Shown: one piece after another, positions 47,015 through 56,523 of the stretch
Layout of the letters: every line of letters starts with the position of its first letter
How positions within the stretch are numbered: position 1 is the stretch's first letter
Source: Rahnella bonaserana
Lineage (GTDB): Bacteria; Pseudomonadota; Gammaproteobacteria; Enterobacterales; Enterobacteriaceae
Direction: 5' to 3'
Assembly: GCF_019049675.1 (NCBI RefSeq)
Contig: NZ_JAFMOW010000064.1
Span: 298,699-362,698, forward strand
DNA length: 64,000 nt
The notes under the pieces: generated by a model
Seen by the model: only the letters and a program-made list of their open reading frames with translations
What the model was told of the DNA's origin: nothing
Database searches by the model: none
Position numbers and translations under genes: made by a program

Positions 47015-47860
47015 TTAATCGGTCAGCCAGCTGGCCTGCCGTTGCATTACCGGCAGCGGATAACGACGGTTATCCATGTCCGGCAGCGCGTTCAGCAGGC
47101 CGCGCGTGTACGGATGCTGCGCGTTATCCAAATCGGTGGCAGCGATGGATTCCACGATGCGTCCGGCGTACATCACCAGCACGCGGTCGCAGAAACTGCG
47201 CACCAGATTGATGTCGTGACTGATAAAAATCAGCCCCAGACCGCGCGTTTTCACCAGGTCGTCGAGCAGCGCCAGCACCTGTAAACGAACGGACACATCG
47301 AGCGCCGAGGTCGGTTCATCGGCAATCACCATTTCCGGATCGGTGATCAGCATCATTGCAATCATGATGCGCTGCCCCTGCCCGCCAGAAATCTCGTGCG
47401 GATACAGGCCGTACACCCGTTCCGGATCCCGGATGCGCACCACATCAAGCATGTTCAGCACTTTGCTTTTGGCATCCTGATACGAACATTTGTGGTGCGA
47501 CCGCCACGCCTCGGCGATCTGGTCGCCCACGCACAGCACCGGATTCAGCGAATATTTCGGGTCCTGCATAATCATAGAAATACGCTTGCCGCGTACCTGA
47601 CGCATTTGCTTCGGACTGGCGCGCAGCAAATCGACATCGGCGAACTGCATTTTGCTGGCGGTGATCTGCGCTTTTGAAGGATGCAGATGCAATAACGCGC
47701 GACCTACGGTGGATTTCCCAGAGCCCGACTCACCGACAATCGCCAGTTTTTCGCGCCCCAGTTGGAAAGACACGCCGCGAACTGCCTGCGTCACCTGACG
47801 GCCATTCACAAAGCTGACGTGCAGGTCCTGCACATCGAGTAACGCCGGAGCGTCAGTCAT
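47015..47860 (-). CDS. Dipeptide-type ABC transporter ATPase (DppD class)
   Basis: 281 residues from the ATG at 47860, which overlaps the permease stop (ATGACTGA) as in coupled genes. An ATG at 47890 is in frame but has AGGAG directly against it. Walker A GESGSGKS, signature ISGGQGQR, Walker [13 protein letters not shown]. It forms the ATPase pair with the next gene. Confidence 0.86.
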   Translation of the reverse strand: MTDAPALLDVQDLHVSFVNGRQVTQAVRGVSFQLGREKLAIVGESGSGKSTVGRALLHLHPSKAQITASKMQFADVDLLRASPKQMRQVRGKRISMIMQDPKYSLNPVLCVGDQIAEAWRSHHKCSYQDAKSKVLNMLDVVRIRDPERVYGLYPHEISGGQGQRIMIAMMLITDPEMVIADEPTSALDVSVRLQVLALLDDLVKTRGLGLIFISHDINLVRSFCDRVLVMYAGRIVESIAATDLDNAQHPYTRGLLNALPDMDNRRYPLPVMQRQASWLTD

Positions 47861-48758
47861 TTCGGGGATCGAGGATGTCACGAAGGCCATCTCCTAAAAA
47901 GTTGAACGCCAGACTGTTAATCAGGATCGCCAGACCGGGAATGGTCGCCACCCACCAGCACTCCATCATGTAAGTACGACCGCTGGAAATCATCGCGCCC
48001 CACTCCGGATCCGGCGGCTGTGCGCCAAGCCCGAGAAAGCCCAGACCGGCGGCGGTCAGAATAATCCCGGCCATGTTCATGGTGATGCGGATGATGACGG
48101 ACGGCAGGCACAGCGGCACAATGTGACGCCACAGCACCCGCAGCGGACTCGCACCCTGCAAACGCACCGCTGAGATAAAATCGGCCTGTCGCAAGGAGAG
48201 CGTTTCAGCACGTGCCAGACGCGCAATCGGCGGCCACGCGGTGAGCGTAATGGCGATCACTACATGCTCGAGCCCCGGCCCAAGCGCAGCGACAAACGCC
48301 AGCGCCAGCACCAGACTCGGGAACGAGATGAAGATGTCGGTGACGCGCATCAGCACCATGTCCGTTTTGCCACCGAAATAACCGGCGGTGACACCCAGCA
48401 GCAACCCGAGCGGTCCGACGGTGACCGACACCAGCAACACGATGTAAAGCGTGATGCGCGATCCATACACCAGACGGCTGAAGATATCGCGGCCAAACTC
48501 GTCGGTGCCGAACCAGTGTGCCGCCGACGGCGGGCTGAGCGCGTTGTTTAAATCCTGCACCAGCGGATGAAACGGCGCGATCCACGGCGCGAATATCGCC
48601 ACAATCATCAGCACCAGAACAATCGCGCCACCGATAGCAGTGAGCGGATTAGACGCCATCTGCCACAGAAAATGACCGACGCGGCCAAACGCCCTTTTCA
48701 CGCGCTGACGTTTTTCATCGCCTGCGCTGAGCGTGACGGAATCGAGGGAGATCGTCAT
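47853..48758 (-). CDS. Dipeptide-type ABC permease (DppC class)
   Basis: 301 residues, about six membrane helices. Class signatures: HWFGTDEFGRDIFSRLVYGSR and LGFLGLGAQPPDPEWGAMI, with the EAA loop ADFISAVRLQGASPLRVLWRH. It starts four bases inside the previous permease gene (ATGA). Confidence 0.9.
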   Translation of the reverse strand: MTISLDSVTLSAGDEKRQRVKRAFGRVGHFLWQMASNPLTAIGGAIVLVLMIVAIFAPWIAPFHPLVQDLNNALSPPSAAHWFGTDEFGRDIFSRLVYGSRITLYIVLLVSVTVGPLGLLLGVTAGYFGGKTDMVLMRVTDIFISFPSLVLALAFVAALGPGLEHVVIAITLTAWPPIARLARAETLSLRQADFISAVRLQGASPLRVLWRHIVPLCLPSVIIRITMNMAGIILTAAGLGFLGLGAQPPDPEWGAMISSGRTYMMECWWVATIPGLAILINSLAFNFLGDGLRDILDPRND

Positions 48759-49816
48759 ACTTTTGTCCTCGGGTCAAAGACCTGATAAAGCAGATCAGAG
48801 AGTAAATTCAGCACCACGAAAATCATGCCGACCACCAGCACGCAACCCATCACCGCGTTCATGTCACCTAACATCAGGCTGCTGGTGAGATACGAACCGA
48901 AGCCCGGCCACGAGAACACAGTTTCGATCAGCACCGCGCCTTCGAGCAGCGAGCCGTAGGCCAGCGCCACCACGGTCAGCAACTGAACCAGAATGTTGCG
49001 GAACGCGTGATTCCACAGCACATGCCATTCGCTGAGCCCTTTCACACGGGCGGTGATGATGAATTCCTGCGAAAGCTGCGCCAGCATAAAGCTGCGGGTC
49101 ATACGGCTGATGTAAGCCAGCGAGTGAAAACCCAGCAGTGACGCAGGCAAAATCAGGTGATTAAGCGCATTGCGGAACACTTCCCAGTTTCCGGCGATCA
49201 GCGCGTCAATCAGCATAAAACCGCTGTGGCGCGTGACCTGCCCGTCGAGGCTGAAATCTACCCGTCCGGCACCGCCCACCCAGCCGAGCCAGGCGTAAAA
49301 CACCAGTAAACCCATCATGCCGACCCAGAATATCGGGGTGGAATAACCAGCAAGGCTGATGATACGCACCACGTAATCGGCGATGCTGTTGCGTTTTGCC
49401 GCCGCCAGCACGCCAAGCGGAATGCCGACGCCTGCGCCGAGAATGATCGCCAGCGTCGCCAGTTCCATCGTCGCCGGGAACACGCGAAGAATGTCCTGCG
49501 TCACCGGTTTGCCGGTCAGCAGCGCGTTGCCTAAATCGCCGTGCGCCAGCCCGGAAAGGTAGATGCCGAACTGCGTCCACAAGGGTTTATCAAAACCGAG
49601 CTGGTGGTAAACCTGCTGATAAGTGCTGTGGTCGGCGTCCGGTCCGACAATCGCCAGCACCGGATCCACCGGCATCACACGGCCGATAAAAAACGTCAGC
49701 AACAGCAGGCCGAACAGCGTGACCGCCACCTGGACCAGCCGTTTGCCGATACGCCCGGCAGGGAATGACAACCGCGCCGTTTGCTTTGAAGCAGGCGCCG
49801 GAATTTGCATGGTCAT
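48755..49816 (-). CDS. Dipeptide-type ABC permease (DppB class)
   Basis: 353 residues with an N-terminal extension (about 1-25) before the first helix. Signatures: PVDPVLAIVGPDADHS, GIPLGVLAAAKRNSIADYVVR and EGAVLIETVFSWPGFGSYL. It overlaps the binding-protein stop by four bases. With the DppC-type subunit it forms a conventional two-gene pore, in contrast to the fused permease at 39345-41132. Confidence 0.9.
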   Translation of the reverse strand: MTMQIPAPASKQTARLSFPAGRIGKRLVQVAVTLFGLLLLTFFIGRVMPVDPVLAIVGPDADHSTYQQVYHQLGFDKPLWTQFGIYLSGLAHGDLGNALLTGKPVTQDILRVFPATMELATLAIILGAGVGIPLGVLAAAKRNSIADYVVRIISLAGYSTPIFWVGMMGLLVFYAWLGWVGGAGRVDFSLDGQVTRHSGFMLIDALIAGNWEVFRNALNHLILPASLLGFHSLAYISRMTRSFMLAQLSQEFIITARVKGLSEWHVLWNHAFRNILVQLLTVVALAYGSLLEGAVLIETVFSWPGFGSYLTSSLMLGDMNAVMGCVLVVGMIFVVLNLLSDLLYQVFDPRTKV

Positions 49817-51456
49817 AATCCTTTACCTCCGGTTGGCTGGGCGTCAGCGGGATCATCTTTCCAGACGTCGCGCAGGAAAGTGGTTGCTGAAGGATGCGGC
49901 AGGTAATTTTTGACATCCTTACGCACTACGATGGAATCAACCATTTGCGAGAGCGGCACCAGCGCCGGGATCAGCGCGTCGTAACGTTCCTGAATGGCAA
50001 AGTAATCCTGTTTTTGTTTTTCCGGGTCACGTTCGAGCAACGCCTGATCGATATCCGTGTTCAGCCGTTTGTCGTAAAAACCGGTGCGCCAGCCCTGAAA
50101 GTTGGTCAGCCGCGCCGCGTCGTTGTTGTCCGGGTTGTAAACCAGCGCGCGCAGGCTGGAATGCGGATGCGGTTCCACGCCGCTGCCGCCGCGCCCGACC
50201 AGCATGTCGAACTTACGCTCGCGCATTGCGCCGTAAATCTGGTTACCGGTGCCGGTGACAATTTTGGCGCGAATGCCTGCCTGCATCAGCGTCGACTGCA
50301 CCGCAATCGCAATATTGAGGAATGGCTGATCGGCCAGCACCCGCAGCGTGGTATCAAAACCGTCGGGATAACCGGCTTCGGCCAGCAAAGTTTTCGCACG
50401 TGGGATATCCAGCTGGTAACCGGGATCCGGCAACGTGGCGGGCATTCCGACCTGAATCGGCCGCTGATGCACAATGCCGTAACCGTTCATCAGCGCTTTG
50501 CCGATGCCCTGATAATCAATCAGATAGCGCACCGCCTCGCGTACTTTCGGGTTGGCGAAATGCGGCTCTTTCATGCTCATCGCCACGTAATAAATAGTGC
50601 CTTTTTTCACCTGATCGACCTGCATCGCCGGGTCATGGCTGAGCGCGGTAACGTCCGACACGGCCATGTTATTGGCAATATCCAGATCGCCTTTTTCAAT
50701 CATCAGACGTAAGGTCTGGGATTCCTGAAAATGGCGAAATACCACGCGCGAAAGCTTAGGTTCGCCGCGCCAGTACTGTGTGTTCCGGCTCATGTTCAGC
50801 ACGTCCTTCGCCTGCCAGTTATCGAGGCGAAACGGCCCGGAACCGGCTTCATTGGTGGTCAGCCAGCGGTTACCCCAGTCGCCGTTCACTTCATGCGCCT
50901 GCACGGTTTTGCTGTCCAGCGCCACCACGCTGCCGAGCGCCGCCAGCGAGTAAATCACCAGTTTCGGGTCGTTAGGTTTAGGTAGCTGAATTTCCACGAT
51001 GCCGGGTGACGGCGAACGCACCATCTCGTCGACATTCTTTTTGCTGAATCCGTAGGATTTCCACACCGAGGCCTGTGCCAGATTGAGGTGCAAAATGCGA
51101 CGCATCGACCACACCACATCGTCGGCGGTGACCGGATTGCCTGAGTGGAATTTCACGCCTTCGCGCAGATGAAACGTGATGAGATTGCGGGCGTCGTTGA
51201 CCTCCCACGAGGTCGCCAGCGCCGGTCGCACATTGGTGAGTTGTTGCGGATCGAGCTCAATCAGCGGGTCATAAAGATTGACCACGATGCCGACAATATC
51301 ATTGCCGGTCATCGCTGCGGGGTCGAGCGTTAACAGGTTATTCATGTTCATGCCGATGATCAGCTGGTCGGGCGGCGTTTTCGCCTGCGCCGTCCAGCCT
51401 GCGGCCATCAGCAGGAGCGCGAAAATCCACGCGCCCCACGTTTTGCCAGAGTTCAT
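49813..51456 (-). CDS. ABC substrate-binding protein, family 5 (peptide type)
   Basis: 547 residues with a cleavable signal peptide (about 1-25, ending AQA) and no lipobox. Family 5 features: ITFHLREGVKFHSGNPVTADDVVWSMRRI and EAGSGPFRLDNW. It binds the solute in the periplasm for the adjacent DppBC-type permease. Substrate unknown; peptides, opines or acid-sugar derivatives are possible given the enolase-superfamily gene upstream. Confidence 0.88.
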   Translation of the reverse strand: MNSGKTWGAWIFALLLMAAGWTAQAKTPPDQLIIGMNMNNLLTLDPAAMTGNDIVGIVVNLYDPLIELDPQQLTNVRPALATSWEVNDARNLITFHLREGVKFHSGNPVTADDVVWSMRRILHLNLAQASVWKSYGFSKKNVDEMVRSPSPGIVEIQLPKPNDPKLVIYSLAALGSVVALDSKTVQAHEVNGDWGNRWLTTNEAGSGPFRLDNWQAKDVLNMSRNTQYWRGEPKLSRVVFRHFQESQTLRLMIEKGDLDIANNMAVSDVTALSHDPAMQVDQVKKGTIYYVAMSMKEPHFANPKVREAVRYLIDYQGIGKALMNGYGIVHQRPIQVGMPATLPDPGYQLDIPRAKTLLAEAGYPDGFDTTLRVLADQPFLNIAIAVQSTLMQAGIRAKIVTGTGNQIYGAMRERKFDMLVGRGGSGVEPHPHSSLRALVYNPDNNDAARLTNFQGWRTGFYDKRLNTDIDQALLERDPEKQKQDYFAIQERYDALIPALVPLSQMVDSIVVRKDVKNYLPHPSATTFLRDVWKDDPADAQPTGGKGL

Positions 51457-51507
51457 GATGTACCTTCCGGGTAGAGTCAGAGGTTTATTATTTTTTCTGC
51501 CCGCAGG

Positions 51508-52677
51508 TCAGTCGTGGCTGACGGTATGGGTTTCTATATAATCAAAATTGATGTCCTCACCCAGGCCCGGGCGGTCAGAAAGATGCACAAAGCCCTGTTC
51601 ATCCATCGGATCAACAATGCTGTTCAGGTACGCAGCCGGTTCATCGTATTCGAGGAACGGATGCAGCAGGCCGCGCTCATACCAGCGACAGTTGCGGATA
51701 GCGCCGACCACTGCCAGACTCGCCGCGCCGTTGCCGTGGACTTCACAATCCATGCCAAAGGCTTCTGCCAGACTGGCGACTTTCATACACGGCGAGATAC
51801 CGCCGACGCCGTTAGCACCTGCACGTAAAATGTCGCAGGCTCCGGCTTTCACCCAGTCCGCGCGGCTGTGATGCTTACCGCCGAGACTTTCCGGCCCAAT
51901 GACGTCAATCGACAGGTTTTCCGCCAGCCACGCGTAGGACGCCATGCTCTCTTCTTCCATCGGTTCTTCGAACCACGCAAAGTTGAGTTTTTCCAGCGCC
52001 TTACCAATGGTCAGCGCCTGACTGCGGCTGTACCAGTGATAGCCGTCAAGCATCAGTTCGATGTCCGGTCCGACCGCTTCACGCACGGCGGCGCAGGCTT
52101 TGATGTCCATTTTCGGATCCGGCGCAAACGCCACCGGCGGCATCCAGGTGTGCAGTTTGATAGCCTGATAACCGCGCGCGACCAGTTTTTCGGCAAACTG
52201 GCCGAACTCGTCAGGTGTCGATAATCCGCCTTTCAGCTCATCGCCGCACATGGTGCTGCCGTACGCCGGTACTTTCTCGCGGAATCCGCCCAATAATTTG
52301 TGCACCGGCATCTTAAGTTTGCGGCCAATCAAATCCCACAATGCCTGTTCGACAAACGACAGCGCCCTTTCGGTCAGCTGATGCGCACTGCCGCGCTGCC
52401 AGTGCACCAGATCCTGCCAGAGACGTTCACGGTCGAACGGATTCTGACCGATCAGTACTTTTCTGAAAAAAGCATTCACTACGTGCGGACGCACAACTTC
52501 CGGCGGTGCAAACGAATAGCCGCAATCGCCTTCATCAGTGGTGATGGTTAACATCGCCATTTTCGCCTGACTTTCTTCACCCGGATGCGAATGACCCGCG
52601 CTGTCAGAAACGCGACGGGTCGGATAAGTAAAAACAGAGACTTCAACGGAACTTATTTTCACAGCGATACCTGCCAT
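51508..52677 (-). CDS. Enolase-superfamily enzyme, mandelate-racemase subgroup
   Basis: 389 residues. The N-terminal capping domain (about 1-135) is followed by a TIM barrel. Catalytic and metal residues visible: K174-x-H176 on the second strand (IKLHTW), metal ligands D211 (LMLDGYHWY), E237 (WFEEPM) and E263 (GPESL), and a His-Asp dyad H314 (CEVHG) with D282. This suits an MR-type dehydratase, racemase or epimerase; the K-x-H in place of K-x-K suggests a single base on that face. It leads a CRP-site-preceded operon with a peptide-type ABC importer, so it probably works on the imported compound. Confidence 0.82.
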   Translation of the reverse strand: MAGIAVKISSVEVSVFTYPTRRVSDSAGHSHPGEESQAKMAMLTITTDEGDCGYSFAPPEVVRPHVVNAFFRKVLIGQNPFDRERLWQDLVHWQRGSAHQLTERALSFVEQALWDLIGRKLKMPVHKLLGGFREKVPAYGSTMCGDELKGGLSTPDEFGQFAEKLVARGYQAIKLHTWMPPVAFAPDPKMDIKACAAVREAVGPDIELMLDGYHWYSRSQALTIGKALEKLNFAWFEEPMEEESMASYAWLAENLSIDVIGPESLGGKHHSRADWVKAGACDILRAGANGVGGISPCMKVASLAEAFGMDCEVHGNGAASLAVVGAIRNCRWYERGLLHPFLEYDEPAAYLNSIVDPMDEQGFVHLSDRPGLGEDINFDYIETHTVSHD

Positions 52678-52733
52678 TACTGAGTGAGTTAACGCCCTTC
52701 AGGGCGCGCCGCAATTGCGTGTTCATTCAGCAA

Positions 52734-52749
52734 TGTGAGCGCACTCACA
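52734..52749. promoter_or_regulatory. CRP site (near-perfect palindrome)
   Basis: TGTGAGCGCACTCACA fits TGTGA-N6-TCACA exactly. It lies 57 bases upstream of the enolase-family start (minus strand), where CRP could activate a catabolic operon. Confidence 0.75.
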
Positions 52750-52878
52750 CTTCCTTAAAACCGCAATCCAACAATAATAAAATAGCGTTTCAATAATGAA
52801 CTTAGCCAGTTTGTGATCCCTTTTCCACAGCTAAAAGCCGAAAATTTCCGGGTTTGTTTGGGCATCTGCACGGATGAA

Positions 52879-52894
52879 TGTGAGCATTTTCACG
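52879..52894. promoter_or_regulatory. Second CRP-like site
   Basis: TGTGAGCATTTTCACG matches TGTGA-N6-TCACA at nine of ten positions. It lies in the same intergenic region, between the catabolic operon and exoX. Confidence 0.55.
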
Positions 52895-53062
52895 AAAGAG
52901 AGGCGAACTGTGATCTGTACAGGAAATAGACGGAGTGAGTGCAGGGAGATATCCAGCCTTTGTTTGTGATGAAAAAAGTTGTGATCAGAAAAGTGGGCAC
53001 AGGAAAGCCATTCCGTTAGGCTAGCGGTATTGAAAGTATTTGGTGATCAGCCGGAGTAGAAA

Positions 53063-53725
53063 ATGTTGCGTGTTATTGATACGGAAACCTGCGGATTGCA
53101 GGGTGGCGTGGTGGAAGTGGCCTCCGTCGATATTGAGAACGGGAAAATCGTTAATCCGATGAGTGATCTGGTGCGCCCGGATCGTCCGATCAGCCATCAG
53201 GCGATGGCCATTCATAAAATCACCGAAGCAATGGTTGCCGATAAACCGTGGATTGAGGAGATCATTCCGCGCTATCACGGCAGTCAATATTATGTGGCGC
53301 ACAACGCCAGTTTTGACCAGCGTATGCTGCCAGAAATGCCGGGCGAATGGATTTGCACAGTGAAACTTTCCCGTCGTTTATGGCCGGGGATCAAGTACAG
53401 CAATATGGCGCTCTACAAATCTCTCAAGCTGCAAGTCGCCACGCCTGCGGACCTGCATCATCACCGTGCGCTGTTTGACTGCTATATCACCGCCGCGCTG
53501 CTGATCCGCATCATGGATGAATCCGGCTGGACGCCCCAAGAAATGGTGACCATTACCGGCCGCCCGGCGCTGGTCAGCACCATGATGTTTGGGAAATATC
53601 GCGGCAGGAAAATTGCCGAAATCGCCGAAGACGATCCGATGTATCTGCGCTGGATGCTTAACAACATCAAGGAATTAACGCCCGATTTACGCATGACGCT
53701 GAAGCATTATCTGGAAGCTGAATAA
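53063..53725 (+). CDS. exoX: Exodeoxyribonuclease X
   Basis: 220 residues, same length as E. coli ExoX and alike along its whole span. DEDD exonuclease motifs: IDTETCGLQ (Asp/Glu, 5-13), AHNASFDQRMLPEMPGEW (about 80-97) and HHHRALFDCYITA (about 133-145). It degrades single- and double-stranded DNA 3' to 5' in mismatch repair and recombination. The C-terminal part KYRGRKIAEIAEDDPMYLRWM is the DUF3820-like segment. Monocistronic. Confidence 0.95.
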   Translation: MLRVIDTETCGLQGGVVEVASVDIENGKIVNPMSDLVRPDRPISHQAMAIHKITEAMVADKPWIEEIIPRYHGSQYYVAHNASFDQRMLPEMPGEWICTVKLSRRLWPGIKYSNMALYKSLKLQVATPADLHHHRALFDCYITAALLIRIMDESGWTPQEMVTITGRPALVSTMMFGKYRGRKIAEIAEDDPMYLRWMLNNIKELTPDLRMTLKHYLEAE

Positions 53726-53746
53726 GAGTAGGGTTTATTCCCTCGT

Positions 53747-54652
53747 TTAACGCGGCCCTTTTTCCCGGCATACACTGAGCACCAGTTGTCGCAACCAGCG
53801 GTGCGCCGGGTCCACTTCTGAACGCGGATGCCACATCTGAGATATTGTGATTTCGCGGGTGTTCACCGGCAGTTCAAACGCATGTAACCGGTCTGGGTCA
53901 GCAATGAATAATGAAGCGGGGATCAATGCCACCAGATCAGAGTGTTGTGCAATCGCCAGCGCGGCAGAAAACCCCGGCACGACGGCGGCGATTTTCCGTT
54001 TCAGTCCGACTTCGGCCAGCGCGTCATCCACAGGCCCATAGGTGCTGTTGCGGCGCGAAACGACAACATGTCCGAAAGACACATACTCGTTTGCAGTAAT
54101 CATTTTCTCACCCGCCAGCGGATGGCCTTTTCTCACCACGCCCATAAACCTGTCGCGGAATAACGTCTGTAAACGAATTTCCGGCCCCATTTCGCCTAAA
54201 ACGCCAATCTCAAGATCGACCCGCCCTTCCCGCAACGCATTCGAGGTTTTTTCCGGTTTTGGCATAAATCGCAAACACACTGACGGGGCAACCTGCGCCG
54301 CCGCGGCAATCATCGCTGCGCCAAATGCCACCACAAAACCGTCGTTGGAGCGGATCAGGAAAGTCCGCTCAAGTCTGGCGACGTTGAAATCTGCGGATGA
54401 AGGCCGCAGCAAGGCACGGGCTTCAAAACTGGCATTACGGGCGCGCTGGCGGATTTCTTCCGCGTAAGGCGTCAGCACCATATTTCGTCCGGCGCGCACC
54501 AGCAGCGGATCGCCGGTGGTATCGCGCAGGCGACCCAGCGTACGGCTCATGGCAGAGGCGCTTAATCCCAGACGTCGGGCAGCACCGGCTACACTTGCTT
54601 CAGCCAGCAGCACATCAAGTGCAATAAGTAAGTTCAGATCGGGTTCAGTCAT
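53747..54652 (-). CDS. LysR-family regulator
   Basis: 301 residues from the ATG at 54652; an upstream TTG at 54676 lacks support. N-terminal HTH (LNLLIALDVLLAEASVAGAARRLGLSASAMSRTLGRLRD, about 5-45) and C-terminal ligand-binding domain of the NodD/PcpR-like group. It lies divergent from the MFS gene and a palindrome between them fits a LysR site, so it probably controls that transporter. Confidence 0.88.
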   Translation of the reverse strand: MTEPDLNLLIALDVLLAEASVAGAARRLGLSASAMSRTLGRLRDTTGDPLLVRAGRNMVLTPYAEEIRQRARNASFEARALLRPSSADFNVARLERTFLIRSNDGFVVAFGAAMIAAAAQVAPSVCLRFMPKPEKTSNALREGRVDLEIGVLGEMGPEIRLQTLFRDRFMGVVRKGHPLAGEKMITANEYVSFGHVVVSRRNSTYGPVDDALAEVGLKRKIAAVVPGFSAALAIAQHSDLVALIPASLFIADPDRLHAFELPVNTREITISQMWHPRSEVDPAHRWLRQLVLSVCREKGPR

Positions 54653-54730
54653 CTGCACAGAGTAACGCAACAGCAATAAGGAGAGAAGGCGTTTGGTGCA
54701 GGTATTAAGTGCAGATGCTGCGTCTTCCGC

Positions 54731-54753
54731 ACTATATGACCTCCCGCTATAGT
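54731..54753. promoter_or_regulatory. LysR-type binding site between regulator and MFS gene
   Basis: ACTATA and TATAGT form a perfect inverted repeat with an 11-bp spacer, containing the T-N11-A LysR motif. It lies 34 bases before the MFS start and 79 bases before the regulator start. Confidence 0.65.
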
Positions 54754-54786
54754 TGCCTGACTCAATATTAATAAGGTGAAAGTGTA

Positions 54787-56205
54787 ATGGAATTATTTTC
54801 CGACAAACCGGGCGACGAAGGGTTACCGGGTCGCGAGCGCGGACTGGCCATGGCCGCAGTTATGACCATGGCAACAATGGCGGTTTTTGACGGCTCGATG
54901 GTTAATATTGCCTTGCCGCAAATTGCGCGGGCACTGAACATCCCGGCGGGCGCTGCCGTCTGGGTTTCTAACGGTTATTTGCTTTCTGCCTCCATGACGC
55001 TGGCGATATTTGCCGCGCTCGCCAGCCACATCGGCTTTCGTCGGCTGTTTGCCGCCGGATTGACGGTCTTTACCCTCGCCTCTTTGGGTTGTGCGCTGTC
55101 GTCCTCCCTCGATACGCTGATTTTCATGCGGGTGCTTCAGGGTATCGGTGCGGCGGCCACGCTGAGCATCGGCCCGGCGATTTTGCGCTCGGTGTTTCCC
55201 AACCGGCTGCTCGGGCGAATACTGGGCCTGAACGCGCTGATTATTGCCACCAGCACGGCGATAGCGCCGGTGCTGGGCGGAACCATACTGTCAGGGATGA
55301 GCTGGCAGTGGCTGTTCGCCATTAATATTCCACTGGGCGTGATGGCTATTATCCTCACCCTGCGCGTGGTTCCGGCTAATCCCGCCGCGACCCAATCTCC
55401 GTTTGATGTCTCCGGCGCGGTGTTGTCTGCCGTAGCGCCTGGCGCACTGATTATGGCGGCGGATTCCTTTTCGCACCCCGGCAGCCATGAACTCATGACC
55501 GCCATAACTTACGGGCTGATTGCAGTGATCGCAGGCATGGCCTTTGTCTGGCGTCAGCATCGCGCACCAAAACCGTTGCTGCCGCTTGGAATGTTTGCTT
55601 CCAGCCGGTTCACGCTGGCGGCGTTCACTTCGCTGGCGTCGTTTATCAGCCAGGGGATTACCTTTGTCGCGCTGCCGTTCCTTTTCCAGAGCGTCTATGG
55701 CTACAGTGCTTTTGTCTCCGCACTGCTTTTCACGCCCTGGCCGCTGGGGATTATTCTGGCCGCGCCGCATGCCGGACGTTATGCCGACCGCTATCCGGCA
55801 GCGATCATTTCGACCGCAGGATTGTGCGTTTTCGCACTGGGTTTAGTGCTGCTGGCAAAGTTGCCGGAACATGCCCAAGTCTGGGATATCGGCCTGAGAA
55901 GCTTTATCTGCGGTCTGGGCTTCGGTTGCTTCCAGAGCCCGAACAATCGTGAAATGCTCTCCAGCGCTTCGCGGGAAAACAGCGGTTATGCCTCCGGCGT
56001 ACTGGCGATCATGCGCACATTTGGCCAGTGTCTGGGAGCGGCGTGCGTCGGCGTTATCCTGACCATTTATTCTGCCAGCAACGTATTACATGAAGCGTTA
56101 GCTGTGAGGGTCAGTCTGTGGGTGGCGGTGATTGCGACGGTGCTGGCGATAGTGATCAGCGTGAGCCGCTTGCGAAATACTGCCGCTCACCTGCAAAATG
56201 GCTAA
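54787..56205 (+). CDS. MFS multidrug efflux transporter (EmrB/QacA, DHA2 type)
   Basis: 472 residues, 14 predicted helices. DHA2 signatures: DGSMVNIALPQIARALNIP (about 35-53), RVLQGIGAAATLSIGPAI (motif B with Arg) and APVLGGTILSGMSWQWLFAINIPLG (motif C). SmvA is a close type. It exports cationic or lipophilic drugs using protons. The divergent LysR gene and its box are the likely control. Confidence 0.87.
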   Translation: MELFSDKPGDEGLPGRERGLAMAAVMTMATMAVFDGSMVNIALPQIARALNIPAGAAVWVSNGYLLSASMTLAIFAALASHIGFRRLFAAGLTVFTLASLGCALSSSLDTLIFMRVLQGIGAAATLSIGPAILRSVFPNRLLGRILGLNALIIATSTAIAPVLGGTILSGMSWQWLFAINIPLGVMAIILTLRVVPANPAATQSPFDVSGAVLSAVAPGALIMAADSFSHPGSHELMTAITYGLIAVIAGMAFVWRQHRAPKPLLPLGMFASSRFTLAAFTSLASFISQGITFVALPFLFQSVYGYSAFVSALLFTPWPLGIILAAPHAGRYADRYPAAIISTAGLCVFALGLVLLAKLPEHAQVWDIGLRSFICGLGFGCFQSPNNREMLSSASRENSGYASGVLAIMRTFGQCLGAACVGVILTIYSASNVLHEALAVRVSLWVAVIATVLAIVISVSRLRNTAAHLQNG

Positions 56206-56236
56206 AACTTACACATGCTGCTCAAGGATAAATTCT

Positions 56237-56476
56237 ATGCTGGAACTGAGACCCAATTGCGAGTGCTGCAACACCGATCTGCCCCCGGCTGCTGACGCCA
56301 GAATTTGTTCATTTGAATGCACATTCTGTGTCCCTTGTGCCGAAGATAAACTGAGCGGGATATGCCCCAATTGCGGCGGAGAACTTGTCGCACGCCCGCG
56401 CAGACCGGCAAATAAACTGGCAAACAATCCGGCCTCCACCACCCGGGTGTTTAAGCCAGAAGGTTGTGCTTCTTAG
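56237..56476 (+). CDS. DUF1272 small cysteine-rich protein
   Basis: 79 residues from the ATG at 56237 (AAGGA upstream). It has four CxxC-type pairs: CECC, CSFEC, CVPC and CPNC, forming a treble-clef-like zinc ribbon. The opening MLELRPNCECCNTDLPP is the DUF1272 hallmark. Function unknown; it is cytosolic and probably binds zinc. It follows the MFS gene by 31 bases and may be co-transcribed. Confidence 0.85.
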   Translation: MLELRPNCECCNTDLPPAADARICSFECTFCVPCAEDKLSGICPNCGGELVARPRRPANKLANNPASTTRVFKPEGCAS

Positions 56477-56523
56477 TAATGGCTGAATGAAATCTGGATC
56501 ATCATTATAAATAAAGGATTTAT

